Shown in pieces: positions 26,464 to 35,375 of a stretch of 64,000 bases of DNA; the first letter of the stretch is position 1, and every line of letters begins with the position of its first letter. The DNA lies in assembly GCF_000527175.1 (NCBI RefSeq), contig NZ_AZUR01000001.1, positions 1,960,501 through 2,024,500 of the forward strand, given 5' to 3'. The translations under genes and the position numbers were made by a program. This stretch comes from Pseudogulbenkiania sp. MAI-1. Lineage in GTDB: Bacteria; Pseudomonadota; Gammaproteobacteria; Burkholderiales; Chromobacteriaceae. The notes below the pieces were generated by a model that searched no databases, was not told where the DNA came from, and saw nothing but the letters and a program-made list of their open reading frames with translations.

Positions 26464-27714
26464 TCAAAATCTATCAACCCGAAATGGATAGGGATCGACG
26501 ATGGTCTGCTCGCCGGTGATCATTTCCGCAATGAGCCGCCCCGTAATCGGGCCGAGCGTCAGCCCGTGGTGAGCATGCCCGAAAGCGAACCAGAGGTCCT
26601 TGTGATGCGGAGCCGGCCCGATGATGGGCATCATGTCGGGAGTACAGGGTCGTCGCCCCAGCCATGGCGTAGCGTCGAGGCGCGAGGCAAGGGGAAACAG
26701 TTGGCGCGCGATGGGCTCGACGGCCTCCAACTGCACCGGCGTCGCCGCCGTGTCGCGAAGCCCCAGTTCGACCCCGGTGGTCAGGCGGATGCCGCGCACC
26801 ATCGGCGCGATGAGAAAGCCGCTCTCCACATCGAGCACCGGCTGATTCAGCCGTGCGCCCGGTTCTGCGGCGTAATGCATGTGGTAGCCGCGCTTGACGG
26901 CGAGCGGTAGCCGATAGCCAAGCCTGGCCGTGATCGTGTCCGACCAGGGCCCCATCGCCACCACCACCGAACGCGCCTCGACCCGGCCGCTCTGCGCGTG
27001 GACGGCCCACTGCGGTTCGAGTGTCTCGGCGTCGCCAATCAGAATGTGCCCGCCAAGCCGCTCGAAAAGCCGGGCATAGGCCATCACGAGCGCATTGGGG
27101 TCGCTCACCGAGTCGGACCCCGTATAACGCAGCGCGCCCAGCAGCGCATGGCTCAGGAATGGCTCGGCCGCGCGCAGTTGAACAGCGTCGAGCGTTTCGA
27201 ACGTCACACCGTACTCTGCATGACTGCGCTCGGCGGCCCGAGTCTCTTCATCCAGCTTCCTGGCGGTGCGGAACACCTTGAGCCAGCCTCCCGAACGCAG
27301 CAATGCGCCCGCGCCGGCCACCTCGACGAGGGCGCGATGCTCGCTCACGCAATGTTCGATCAGGGTGGCGTAAGAGCGCGCAATCGTCGCGTGACGGTCC
27401 GGACGCGAATGATACCAGTAGCGGTAAAGAAACGGCGCCAGGCTCGGCATCGCCGTGGGGTGATAGCGCACGTCGAGTGAACGGTTGCGCGCATAATCGA
27501 GCAGCTTGCCTAAGTCACGCGGGAACGCATACGGGTAGACGCCTTCACGCTGGATCAGACCGGCATTGCCGAACGAGGTCTCGTTGCCGGGTGGTTTGCG
27601 GTCCACCAGCGCGACGGACAGGCCGCGTTGCTGCAAGTGCACGGCGACGGATACGCCGACAATGCCGCCACCTAGTACCAGGGTATCGAACTTCATTGGG
27701 GGACTACTGCTCAT
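26464..27714 (-). CDS. FAD-dependent D-amino-acid dehydrogenase/oxidase-family protein (DadA-like)
   Basis: 416 aa. FAD-binding Rossmann motif VLGGGIVGVSVAVHLQQRG near residues 13-31, the family segment ETSFGNAGLIQ, and a C-terminal FAGHxHxGLTxGP-type motif (AFGHAHHGLTLGPITGRLIA). It likely oxidises a D-amino or imino acid. It ends in PFRVDRF, like the paralogue at 40480-41718, which ends PYRVDRF, so the two share ancestry. No operon partner is adjacent. The ATG at 27714 has GGGAAAG upstream; a second in-frame ATG lies six codons on. The substrate is not deducible here. Confidence 0.8.
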   Translation of the reverse strand: MSSSPPMKFDTLVLGGGIVGVSVAVHLQQRGLSVALVDRKPPGNETSFGNAGLIQREGVYPYAFPRDLGKLLDYARNRSLDVRYHPTAMPSLAPFLYRYWYHSRPDRHATIARSYATLIEHCVSEHRALVEVAGAGALLRSGGWLKVFRTARKLDEETRAAERSHAEYGVTFETLDAVQLRAAEPFLSHALLGALRYTGSDSVSDPNALVMAYARLFERLGGHILIGDAETLEPQWAVHAQSGRVEARSVVVAMGPWSDTITARLGYRLPLAVKRGYHMHYAAEPGARLNQPVLDVESGFLIAPMVRGIRLTTGVELGLRDTAATPVQLEAVEPIARQLFPLASRLDATPWLGRRPCTPDMMPIIGPAPHHKDLWFAFGHAHHGLTLGPITGRLIAEMITGEQTIVDPYPFRVDRF

Positions 27715-28184
27715 GATCTTTCCCGTCGCTATCCTTGAGGTCGGCCGGATGACACGCTCGGCGGCTGCACGAAGAAGCCGAAAGACGCTATTTGAGTTTA
27801 CAAGGACGAAAAACTGTGCGGAAGCAGGCAGCGTCAGGAGGATGAGAGGAAATTCCTGACGACGCGGTCGCTCGCCTTGAACCGCAATCGCCCCGAAGCC
27901 GGCTTGCGCTTAGGCTTCGCCCTCATCGCGCAATACGTCCTTTCGGTTTTTGTTGGTAATGCTGCCATGTGAAACTCAAGCATTCGAATGGATTCGATCA
28001 AAACCCATGCAAGTCAATTTGCGATGTGTATAAATATAACAATCGACTATGCTGTTCTCGTGCGACTGGGCTTGAAGTCGCGAATTATGACAAATAAGAC
28101 ACGAATGTAATTCGAAGCCTGGTGCGTGTTCGAGTCTGTGAGCAGCTGCGGGTTGGGCTGCGGCCAATGGAGGTCGTGACGACA
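27715..28184. other. Intergenic region before the HDOD kinase, no gene seen
   Basis: About 470 bp. The left half is upstream of the leftward flavoprotein gene. The right half (27940-28110) is AT-rich and should hold the promoter of the rightward kinase/response-regulator pair. A CGAAGCC...GGCTTCG hairpin lies near 27893-27918. No convincing -35/-10 pair, sigma-28 or sigma-54 site was recognised. Confidence 0.4.
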
Positions 28185-30311
28185 ATGGATAGACTGCTCG
28201 CCGCCAAGGGGGGAGGCCCGGCCGCAGCCGGCCCGGTGCGGCGTGACATCCGCGGCAAGCTCATGCTGGCGCGCTTGCCCGCGATGTCACCCATCCTGGT
28301 TCAGCTATTGGATTTGTGCCAGCGCGATGATCTGAACCTGTCCGATCTATCGACGTTGATCAGCCGTGATGCCGGCATGGCGGCCCAGGTCTTCGCGCTG
28401 TCCACCTCGGCGGCATTCCATGGGCGTACCCGTCCCGCCACGCTCGATCAATGCCTTTCCCTGCTGGGCATGAATGCCATCAAGACGCTCGTCATCAACG
28501 GGTCGGTCATGCAGGTGTTCAATCGCCTGGTGGATTGGCAGGAAGTGGATCTGGGCGAGTTCTGGGCGCATTCCCTGCGCACCGCGCTGATCGCCCGCGA
28601 ACTGGCCCGCCGGATGCATTACCCCAATCAGGACGAAGCCTACCTGGCTGGTTTGGTCCATGACATTGGCCGCCTGGCCTTGCTGGCGACGGTCCCCGAG
28701 GTTTACCAAAGCATTTTCCGCGAATGCCGGGATGGCGAAGCATTGTGTGCCGCCGAGCATTCCGCCTTTGGGCTGACCCACGTCGAAGTGGGCGCCTGGC
28801 TGGTGGAAAAGTGGCAACTGGATTCGTTTCTGGGCGACAGCGTGCTGTATCACCATGAACCGTTCGAGCGCATGGTGTCGGCCCCACCGCTGGTTCGCAT
28901 CGTCTTGCTGGCGGAATACCTGGCGGGCTTGCACGATACCGACCACCCGCAGGGCGATGCCGGAGTCATGGCACTATGCGGCGCGCCGCTCGACGATCCG
29001 GCCACCCTGCTCGCCGCCGTCGAGCGTGACCTGCTGGGCATCGCCGAACAACTGGGCATACGCCTTTCCGATGCCAAGGCGAGCGAACCGGCCCGGCAGG
29101 CCGATGTCGAGCTCGCCACGCGCCTTCAGGACATGCTGTTGGTCAATCAGGCCCTGAGCCAGTCGCCCGGCGCTGCCGACGGCAACGGCTCGGCCATGCA
29201 AACGGCCGTGCAGGCGCTCAAGATACTGTTCGATCTGGACGCGGTGCTGTGCTTCGAAGCGGTCGACGGGGAGCACGAGCGGTTCCGCGCCAAACCCCTA
29301 GTCAGCCATTCTGCCAAGCTGGCGCAACTGGAATTCGTGCGCGGCAGCAGCACCTCTATACTGGCGCGCGCACTGGATGGGGAGCCGCAGCTGGTCATGC
29401 GCGGTGGACAATTGCCCGTGCTCGACGACCAAGTGCTGCGTAGTCTTGGCGGAGAGGGCATGCTGCTGTTGCCCTTGCGTACGCCGTCTGCCCGTCTTGG
29501 GGTGCTGGTGGCCGCTGTCGATAGCGCGGAGCGGGGCGCCACCCTGACCGCCAGACTGCCCTGCCTCGCTGTCTTTGGGCGCATGAGCGCGGAACGCATC
29601 GCCGCGCAGCGCCGGCTCGGTCATGCCGAGGTACAGGCCGGCGTGGATAGCCGGCTCAACCGGCTGGTGCACGAGCTCAACAACCCGCTGGCGATCATCC
29701 GGAACTATGTCTCCATCCTCGAATCAGCCAGCGCCGGCAAGGGGGCACCGCAACCTGAGCTCGCCATCGTGCGCGAGGAGATCGACCGGGTCGCGCAGAT
29801 GCTGCGCGCCACGCGGGAACAACAGGCCGAGACGACACCCGCGAAGGGGCCGGTCAGGCTCAACCGCATCGTGGAAGATCTGGCCGCCTTATTCCGCGGG
29901 TCGATTCCGCTTGGCGGATCGGTTGACATCCACCTCGATCTGGCCGAGGCATTGCCGGACATCATGTCTGACCGTGACCGGCTCAAGCAGTTGTTGGTGA
30001 ATTTGATCAAGAACGCGGTCGAAGCCATGCCGCAAGGTGGGCAGGTAACCATTTCGACGGCGGCTTGGGGCCTGGGCGAAGCGGGCGCGTCCCATGTCGA
30101 AATCAGGGTCGAAGACAACGGCCCCGGCATCCCCAAAGAGGTGCTCGGCCAGCTCTATCAGCCGGTAACCAGCCAGAAGCCCGGTACTCATCAAGGACTT
30201 GGGCTGGCCATCGTGGGGCAACTGGTGCGTGATCTCAACGGCTTGATCAACTGCCGCTCGGACCAGCAGGGAACGCGTTTCCAGGTATTGCTGCCGCTCG
30301 ACCGGCAGTGA
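28185..30311 (+). CDS. HDOD-GAF-like-histidine kinase (cytoplasmic hybrid sensor)
   Basis: 708 aa from the ATG at 28185, chosen for GGAGGT at 28169-28174. Residues about 25-235 are an HDOD domain (SLLGMNAIKTLVING; it keeps an HD pair in LAGLVHDIGRLALL). Residues about 315-475 look GAF-like. A histidine kinase follows: phosphoacceptor His496 in LVHELNNPLAIIRNY, N-box with Asn606 and Asn610 in LLVNLIKNAVEAMP, and G-box DNGPGIP and GLGLAIVGQLV. No membrane segment is visible. A REC-PAS-GGDEF-EAL protein is encoded 61 bp downstream, so phosphotransfer to a c-di-GMP enzyme is the likely output. The signal sensed is unknown. Confidence 0.88.
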   Translation: MDRLLAAKGGGPAAAGPVRRDIRGKLMLARLPAMSPILVQLLDLCQRDDLNLSDLSTLISRDAGMAAQVFALSTSAAFHGRTRPATLDQCLSLLGMNAIKTLVINGSVMQVFNRLVDWQEVDLGEFWAHSLRTALIARELARRMHYPNQDEAYLAGLVHDIGRLALLATVPEVYQSIFRECRDGEALCAAEHSAFGLTHVEVGAWLVEKWQLDSFLGDSVLYHHEPFERMVSAPPLVRIVLLAEYLAGLHDTDHPQGDAGVMALCGAPLDDPATLLAAVERDLLGIAEQLGIRLSDAKASEPARQADVELATRLQDMLLVNQALSQSPGAADGNGSAMQTAVQALKILFDLDAVLCFEAVDGEHERFRAKPLVSHSAKLAQLEFVRGSSTSILARALDGEPQLVMRGGQLPVLDDQVLRSLGGEGMLLLPLRTPSARLGVLVAAVDSAERGATLTARLPCLAVFGRMSAERIAAQRRLGHAEVQAGVDSRLNRLVHELNNPLAIIRNYVSILESASAGKGAPQPELAIVREEIDRVAQMLRATREQQAETTPAKGPVRLNRIVEDLAALFRGSIPLGGSVDIHLDLAEALPDIMSDRDRLKQLLVNLIKNAVEAMPQGGQVTISTAAWGLGEAGASHVEIRVEDNGPGIPKEVLGQLYQPVTSQKPGTHQGLGLAIVGQLVRDLNGLINCRSDQQGTRFQVLLPLDRQ

Positions 30312-30372
30312 AGCCGCGCAGGACTGCTTTCAAACCGCGTCAATGCGGTGAGGGTAGGCAAGGGGGGATAAA

Positions 30373-32481
30373 GTGGCAGCGAATCACTTCGGAATGACCG
30401 CGAAACTATTGGTCGTGGATGACGAGCCGCGCATGCGGGAAAGCCTGTGCACCCTGTTGCAGGGCCGGAATTACGACGTGCGCGGCTGCCAGGACGGCCA
30501 GTCGGCCCTGGAAGAGCTCATGGCGGGCGGCGTGGATCTGATGCTGCTGGATCTCCACCTGGGCGACATGAACGGGCTCGACCTGCTCGGGATGATCCGG
30601 CGTGCCGGCATCGACACCGAGGTGCTGGTGGTCAGCGGCGATACCGCTTTCGATTCGGCCGTGTGCGCGCTGCGCAGCGGGGCAAGCGATTATGTGTGCA
30701 AGCCCTATGCCGTAGAGGAACTCATGCACCGCGTCGAATTGGCCCTGCAGCGCCGGAGCTTGATGCATGCCAACCTGTGCATGGCACAGCAGCTGCATAC
30801 CTCAGAACGCATGCACCGCTCACTGGTGGAGGCTTCGCCCGATCTCATCTTTACGCTGGACGAGCGCTTTCGCTTCACGTTTGTCAACGAGCGCACGCAC
30901 AACTTGATCGGCTATTCCCCGCAGGAACTGCTGGGGCTATCGCTGTTGGACCTGATCTTGCCGGTGGATGCCGAAAGAGTCCGTTACGTGCTCGACCATC
31001 GGGCGGGGCAGCGGACCATCGAGTTTCGTATCGCCTGCAAGGGTGCAGAGATCACCGAGCGGCATTTCGAAGCTAGCCTGGTGCCGGTGGAGCTGGATTT
31101 GCCGCAGCTGTCGAGCCGCCTGTATGGCGTCGCTCGGGACGTGACCGACAAAAAGGATGCAGAACACCGCCTGGCCTATCTGGCCTACCACGACTTGCTC
31201 ACCGGGCTGCCCAACCGCGCCCTGTTTCGTGACCGGCTCGGCCTGGCGATCATGCAGGCCAAGCGCAAGGGTAGCCAGGTGGCAGTGCTGTTTGTCGATC
31301 TGGACCGCTTCAAGCTCGCCAACGATACCTTCGGCCATATCAAGGGCGACGAACTGCTCAAGCAAGTGGGCCAGCGGCTGCAAGGCGTCTTGCGCGAGAG
31401 CGACACGCTGGCCCGCTTGGGCGGCGACGAGTTCACCCTCCTGCTGCCGGATCTGAGCAGCAAGGAGGATGCCGCCGCCATCGCGGCAAGCCTGGTCAAG
31501 GCGATCGCCGCTCCGTTCAGCATCGACGGCAACGATGTGTTTCTGACCGTCAGCATCGGCATCGCGGTATTCCCCAGCGATGGCGACGACATCGAGACCC
31601 TGCTTCGCCATGCCGATATCGCCATGTACCAGATCAAGGCCCAGGGCAAGAATGGTTTCAGCTTCTTCCTGCCGGTGATGGACGACACCGCCAGCCGTCG
31701 GCTGCGTCTTGAAAACGAGGTGCGACGGGCCTTGGAGCTGGAGCAGTTCGAGCTGCACTATCAGCCGCAGGTGGAGTTCGACAGCCGCCGCATCATCGGC
31801 TGCGAAGCCTTGATCCGCTGGCAGCACCCTAGCCGGGGGCTGGTGCCGGCGGGGGCGTTTCTGGGGGTGATCGAGGAGATCGGGCTGATGAAGCCGCTCA
31901 CCTACTGGGTGATCGAGCGCGCCTGCCACACCTTGTGCGAATGGAAACGCGCCGGACTCGATCTGTCGCGCATGTCGGTCAACGTGCCGCCCGAGGTCCT
32001 GGCCGATGACGATTTCTACGAGTATTTGATCGCCACAGTCGACCGCTACGGCATCCATCGTCAGAGTTTCGAGATCGAGATCACCGAAAATGCGTTCATC
32101 GCCGACCAGCAAGCCATGTCACTGAAACTGGCCGGGTTGGCCGAACAGGGGATTCGCGTGGCCATCGACGATTTCGGCACACAATATTCGTCGCTGAGCT
32201 ACCTGCGCCACCTGCCGGTGACGACGCTCAAGATCGATCAGTCCTTCGTGCGCGAGATCGAAGCGGGTAAGGAGGACTCCCCCATCGTCCGCGCCATTGT
32301 CGCCATCGCCACCGGGCTCAACCTGAGCCTGGTCGCCGAAGGGGTGGAAACCGATATTCAGGCGGACTATCTGGGCAGCCTGGGGGCGGTGGAGATGCAG
32401 GGCTATCTGTTCGGCAAGCCCATGCCTTCGTCGGATTTCAGCCGGCTGTTGTGCGGTGAGGCTGCGGTTTTGTCGGTCTAG
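30373..32481 (+). CDS. Response regulator with PAS, GGDEF and EAL domains (c-di-GMP turnover)
   Basis: 702 aa if the GTG at 30373 is used; it follows AGGGGGGAT at ideal spacing, while the ATG at 30394 has no ribosome site. The REC domain has acidic pair Asp16/Asp17, phosphoacceptor Asp60 in MLLDLHLGD, and Lys110. A PAS domain covers about 145-255. The GGDEF domain keeps its exact motif (350-354) and an RxxD inhibitory site (Arg341-Asp344). The EAL domain has EAL at 478-480, TENAF, DDFGT (Asp599/Asp600), Lys620 and Glu656. Both synthase and phosphodiesterase centres look intact, with loop variant DDFGTQYS. It pairs with the HDOD kinase just upstream. Confidence 0.9.
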   Translation: MAANHFGMTAKLLVVDDEPRMRESLCTLLQGRNYDVRGCQDGQSALEELMAGGVDLMLLDLHLGDMNGLDLLGMIRRAGIDTEVLVVSGDTAFDSAVCALRSGASDYVCKPYAVEELMHRVELALQRRSLMHANLCMAQQLHTSERMHRSLVEASPDLIFTLDERFRFTFVNERTHNLIGYSPQELLGLSLLDLILPVDAERVRYVLDHRAGQRTIEFRIACKGAEITERHFEASLVPVELDLPQLSSRLYGVARDVTDKKDAEHRLAYLAYHDLLTGLPNRALFRDRLGLAIMQAKRKGSQVAVLFVDLDRFKLANDTFGHIKGDELLKQVGQRLQGVLRESDTLARLGGDEFTLLLPDLSSKEDAAAIAASLVKAIAAPFSIDGNDVFLTVSIGIAVFPSDGDDIETLLRHADIAMYQIKAQGKNGFSFFLPVMDDTASRRLRLENEVRRALELEQFELHYQPQVEFDSRRIIGCEALIRWQHPSRGLVPAGAFLGVIEEIGLMKPLTYWVIERACHTLCEWKRAGLDLSRMSVNVPPEVLADDDFYEYLIATVDRYGIHRQSFEIEITENAFIADQQAMSLKLAGLAEQGIRVAIDDFGTQYSSLSYLRHLPVTTLKIDQSFVREIEAGKEDSPIVRAIVAIATGLNLSLVAEGVETDIQADYLGSLGAVEMQGYLFGKPMPSSDFSRLLCGEAAVLSV

Positions 32482-32504
32482 GTGAGCGCTTTGGCCTCCC
32501 TCGT

Positions 32505-33407
32505 TTAACCCTCCTGCCACATCGCGTCGTCGGCAAACGACTCCGCCAGGAAATCCAGCATGGTGCGCAGCGTCGCCGGCATGTGCCGGCGCGAGGCATA
32601 GACCGCGTAGATGCCCATGTCGCGGGGACGGTAGCTGTCGAGCACGGCCACCAGTTGGCCGGAAGCAAGCAGGGGCGCCGCCGCCTGCAGCGGCTGCATG
32701 GTGATGCCGACACCCTGGCAGGCCGCCTCCAGCAAGGCGGCGGTTTCGTTGGCGGTGACGTTGCCGCCCACCGGCACCGAGACCGGCTGCCCGTCGCGGG
32801 AAAACTCCCACAAGCTCTTGCCGAAGTAGGAATAGGTCAGGCAGTTGTGCAACGCCAGTTGCTCGGCGCGCTGCGGCGTGCCGTGTTGACGCAGATAGCC
32901 GGGAGAAGCGCACACCACCGAGCGGCACAGCCCCAGCTTGCGTGCGATCAGGTTGGGGTCGAGGTCGTTGGTGATGCGGATGGCCAGATCAATGCCTTCT
33001 TCCACCAGGTTCACCGCCCGATTCAGCAACTGCATATCGACGGCGGTGGCCGGGTAGCGCTTGACGTAGTCCGCCACCGCCCGGGCGATGTAAGACTGCC
33101 CCAGCCACACGCTGCAGGTCAGGCGCAGGATGCCGCGCGGCGCGGCTTCGGGAGCGGTGACGGCGGCCTGCATCTCGTCTTCCATCTCCAGCATCTGGCG
33201 GCAACGCGGCAGCATCTCGCTGCCGGCCGAGGTCAGGCTCAGCTTGCGCGTGGTCCGGTGCAACAAGCGGGCGCCGACCCATTCCTCCAACTCGGCCAGA
33301 TAACGCGACACCATGGCGCGCGACATGTCCAGGCTGTCGGCGGCGTGGGACAGGCTGCCGCGCTCCGCCACCTCCACGAACACGCGCATGGCTTTCAATC
33401 GATCCAT
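32505..33407 (-). CDS. LysR-family transcriptional regulator
   Basis: 300 aa. The N-terminal winged helix-turn-helix is MDRLKAMRVFVEVAERGSLS, then HAADSLDMSRAMVSRYLAEL. It belongs to the subgroup with EWVGARLLHRTTRKLSLT, often found next to oxidoreductase or DsbA-like genes. The effector domain covers about 95-295. It is divergent from the DsbA-like gene at 33515, with a 107-bp shared promoter region, so that gene is its likely target. The ligand is unknown. Confidence 0.85.
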   Translation of the reverse strand: MDRLKAMRVFVEVAERGSLSHAADSLDMSRAMVSRYLAELEEWVGARLLHRTTRKLSLTSAGSEMLPRCRQMLEMEDEMQAAVTAPEAAPRGILRLTCSVWLGQSYIARAVADYVKRYPATAVDMQLLNRAVNLVEEGIDLAIRITNDLDPNLIARKLGLCRSVVCASPGYLRQHGTPQRAEQLALHNCLTYSYFGKSLWEFSRDGQPVSVPVGGNVTANETAALLEAACQGVGITMQPLQAAAPLLASGQLVAVLDSYRPRDMGIYAVYASRRHMPATLRTMLDFLAESFADDAMWQEG

Positions 33408-33514
33408 GATTTGCTCGATCCATGCAACAAACTAATCGCCATTATGCGGTTTTTTGCATCGTTTCGAACAACTAATATGCTGCTCATCCCGTAACCCACT
33501 GCAAGGACACAGAA

Positions 33515-34222
33515 ATGACCACGGCCGTACTGCATTACCTCTACGACCCGCTGTGCGGCTGGTGCTACGGCGCCGCGCCGCTGATCGAGGCTGCCCGCGC
33601 TATCCCGGGGCTGCGCGTGGAGCTGCACGGCGGCGGCATGATGGCCGGCGCCAATCGTCAGCCGGCCAGCGAGGCGCTGCGCAACTACGTGATGCCGCAC
33701 GACCACCGCATCGCCGCCCTGACCGGGCAAGCGTTCGGCGCCGACTACTTCGACGGCCTGTTGCGCGACAGCGGCGCGGTGTTCGACTCGGCGCCGCCGA
33801 CCACGGCCATCCTCGCCGCCGAAGCCCTCGGTGGACGTGGCGCCGACCTGCTCAAACGCATTCAGATAGCCCACTACGTCGAAGGCCGGCGCATCGCCGA
33901 TACCGAGGTGCTGGGCCAGTTGGCGGCCGGCATCGGTCTCGACCCGGCGGCCTTTGCCGCCGAGTTCGCCCGTCAGGATGGCGCGGCCACCCAAGCTCAC
34001 ATCACGGCAAGCCGTCACTTGCTGAGTCGCGTCGGCGGACGGGGCTTCCCGACCTTCGCGTTGCAACTGGGCGAAACGCTGACGGTGCTCGATGCCGGCC
34101 GTTTCCTGGGTCAACCCGCTGCCTGGCGTGCCTTCCTCGAACAGCACGGGCAGCCGGCGCAGGCCGAGGACTCGGAATCGGCAGCCCAGGAAGGCTGTGC
34201 CAACGGTAGCTGTGCCATTTGA
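33515..34222 (+). CDS. DsbA-family thioredoxin-fold protein with CGWC motif
   Basis: 235 aa without a signal peptide, so cytoplasmic. The redox-type CGWC motif lies at Cys14-Cys17 (YDPLCGWCYGAAPLI), and a cis-proline region appears in GGRGFPTFALQ. This is the FrnE/HCCA-isomerase branch of the DsbA family. The C-terminus carries an extra Cys-containing tail GCANGSCAI. AAGGACA lies ahead of the ATG. It is divergent from the LysR gene, which probably controls it. The function may be thiol-disulfide exchange or a GST-kappa-like activity. Confidence 0.8.
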   Translation: MTTAVLHYLYDPLCGWCYGAAPLIEAARAIPGLRVELHGGGMMAGANRQPASEALRNYVMPHDHRIAALTGQAFGADYFDGLLRDSGAVFDSAPPTTAILAAEALGGRGADLLKRIQIAHYVEGRRIADTEVLGQLAAGIGLDPAAFAAEFARQDGAATQAHITASRHLLSRVGGRGFPTFALQLGETLTVLDAGRFLGQPAAWRAFLEQHGQPAQAEDSESAAQEGCANGSCAI

Positions 34223-34253
34223 GCGAGCTTTCACGATCAGTCACCGGCGAGCC

Positions 34254-34284
34254 GTAGGATGGGTGGAGCGCAGCGCAACCCATC
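34254..34284. repeat. Dispersed hairpin repeat GTAGGATGGGT...ACCCATC, copy 2
   Basis: GTAGGATGGGTGGAGCGCAG followed by CGCAACCCATC; two substitutions relative to the copy at 23257-23287. It lies 32 bp after the DsbA-like gene. Confidence 0.75.
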
Positions 34285-34373
34285 GAGCCCGCAAGCCGGA
34301 ACATTTCCGTTGTTTATCCCACTTTCCGCCGTGCCCATAGTGGCACGGCACCCTTTCCCTCAAGGAGAACACC

Positions 34374-34985
34374 ATGAACGTCGTCATCATCGGAATCAGC
34401 GGTCGCGTCGGCTCGCGGCTGGCCAACGAACTGCTGCAACGCGGCCATAAGGTGACCGGCATCGCCCGCGATATCGGCAAGGTGGAGCCCCGTGCCGGCG
34501 TGACCCTGAAGCAGGCCGACGCCACCGACCCGACAGCCCTGGCCCCGCTTTTGGCCGGCCACGATGCCGTGATCAGCGCTTCGATGTTCCTGTCGAGCAA
34601 TGCCGCCAGCCTGATCTCGGCGGTCAAGGACGCCGGCGTGCCGCGTCTGCTGGTGGTCGGCGGCGCCGGCAGTCTGGAAGTCGCCCCGGGCGTGCAACTG
34701 ATCGACACCCCGGAATTTCCCGCGATCTACAAGGCCGAGGCGAGCGCCGGCCGCGACTTCCTGAATGCCCTACGTGGCGAGTCGATGCTGGACTGGACCT
34801 TCCTGTCACCGTCCGCACTGTTCGAGCCGGGCGAGCGCACCGGCCAGTTCCGCATCGGTGCCGATGAACTCTTGATCGATGCTGCCGGCAAGAGCCACAT
34901 CTCGATGGAAGACTACGCCATCGCCCTGGTCGACGAACTGGAAACGCCGCAGCGCCCGCGCCGTCGCTTTACCGTCGGCTATTGA
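34374..34985 (+). CDS. NAD(P)H-binding atypical SDR-like protein
   Basis: 203 aa. The N-terminal Rossmann motif is MNVVIIGISGRVGSRLANEL, then KVTGIARD. Later come LLVVGGAGSLEVAPG and WTFLSPSALFEPG, typical of the NAD(P)H-binding (NmrA-like/YwnB) family. AAGGAGAA precedes the ATG. Such proteins act as flavin or quinone reductases or redox sensors; the substrate is unknown. It lies on the same strand as the DsbA-like gene, with a repeat in between. Confidence 0.8.
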   Translation: MNVVIIGISGRVGSRLANELLQRGHKVTGIARDIGKVEPRAGVTLKQADATDPTALAPLLAGHDAVISASMFLSSNAASLISAVKDAGVPRLLVVGGAGSLEVAPGVQLIDTPEFPAIYKAEASAGRDFLNALRGESMLDWTFLSPSALFEPGERTGQFRIGADELLIDAAGKSHISMEDYAIALVDELETPQRPRRRFTVGY

Positions 34986-35102
34986 GGCGGTAGGGCTGAC
35001 GTATACATCACTATCAGGGATGATATTTGCCTGACTACCCTAACGACGGCCATCGCTGAAATCCTAATGCCGATCGAGAGCGCATGACACGTCCTGATTC
35101 GG

Positions 35103-35288
35103 TTATGGCTTAACCTTTTTTGATAACTTATCCTTTCGCCGCTCCATATCTTGCAGGATCTGGTGGCGGCGATAGTCTTTCATCTTTCGCCACTCCCGGC
35201 ACTCTTCACGAGTCCGCAGACATCCATGGCAAAACCCAGTTTTACCGTCAAACTTACAGAGATCGATGCAAGGTGATTTGATAGCCAT
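35103..35288 (-). CDS. DUF1289 family small Cys-rich protein
   Basis: 61 aa. Starts MAIKSPCIDLCKFDGKTGFC, then HGCLRTREECREW; the four cysteines in CIDLC...C..C define DUF1289, a presumed metal- or Fe-S-binding family common in proteobacteria. The tail is rich in Lys and Arg. No operon partner is evident; both neighbours are more than 80 bp away. Function unknown. Confidence 0.85.
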   Translation of the reverse strand: MAIKSPCIDLCKFDGKTGFCHGCLRTREECREWRKMKDYRRHQILQDMERRKDKLSKKVKP

Positions 35289-35317
35289 AGCTTTATTATG
35301 TGAGCTTTCCCGCTGGG

Positions 35318-35346
35318 TTGATGCGATGAAAAACGCATCGTATCAA
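35318..35346. other. Hairpin between DUF1289 and the chemoreceptor gene
   Basis: TTGATGCGATG and CATCGTATCAA pair at 10 of 11 positions around an A-rich loop. It lies downstream of the leftward chemoreceptor gene. No clear T-run follows on the minus strand, so a terminator role is only possible. Confidence 0.4.
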
Positions 35347-35375
35347 TCCAGTGATGTTCTACGAACATTTCCTGC

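Noticed and set aside
30373..32481. EAL domain considered inactive because of DDFGTQYS instead of DDFGTGYS
   Set aside because: The metal-binding and catalytic residues (EAL, TEN, DD, Lys620, Glu656) are all present, so loss of activity cannot be claimed from this change.
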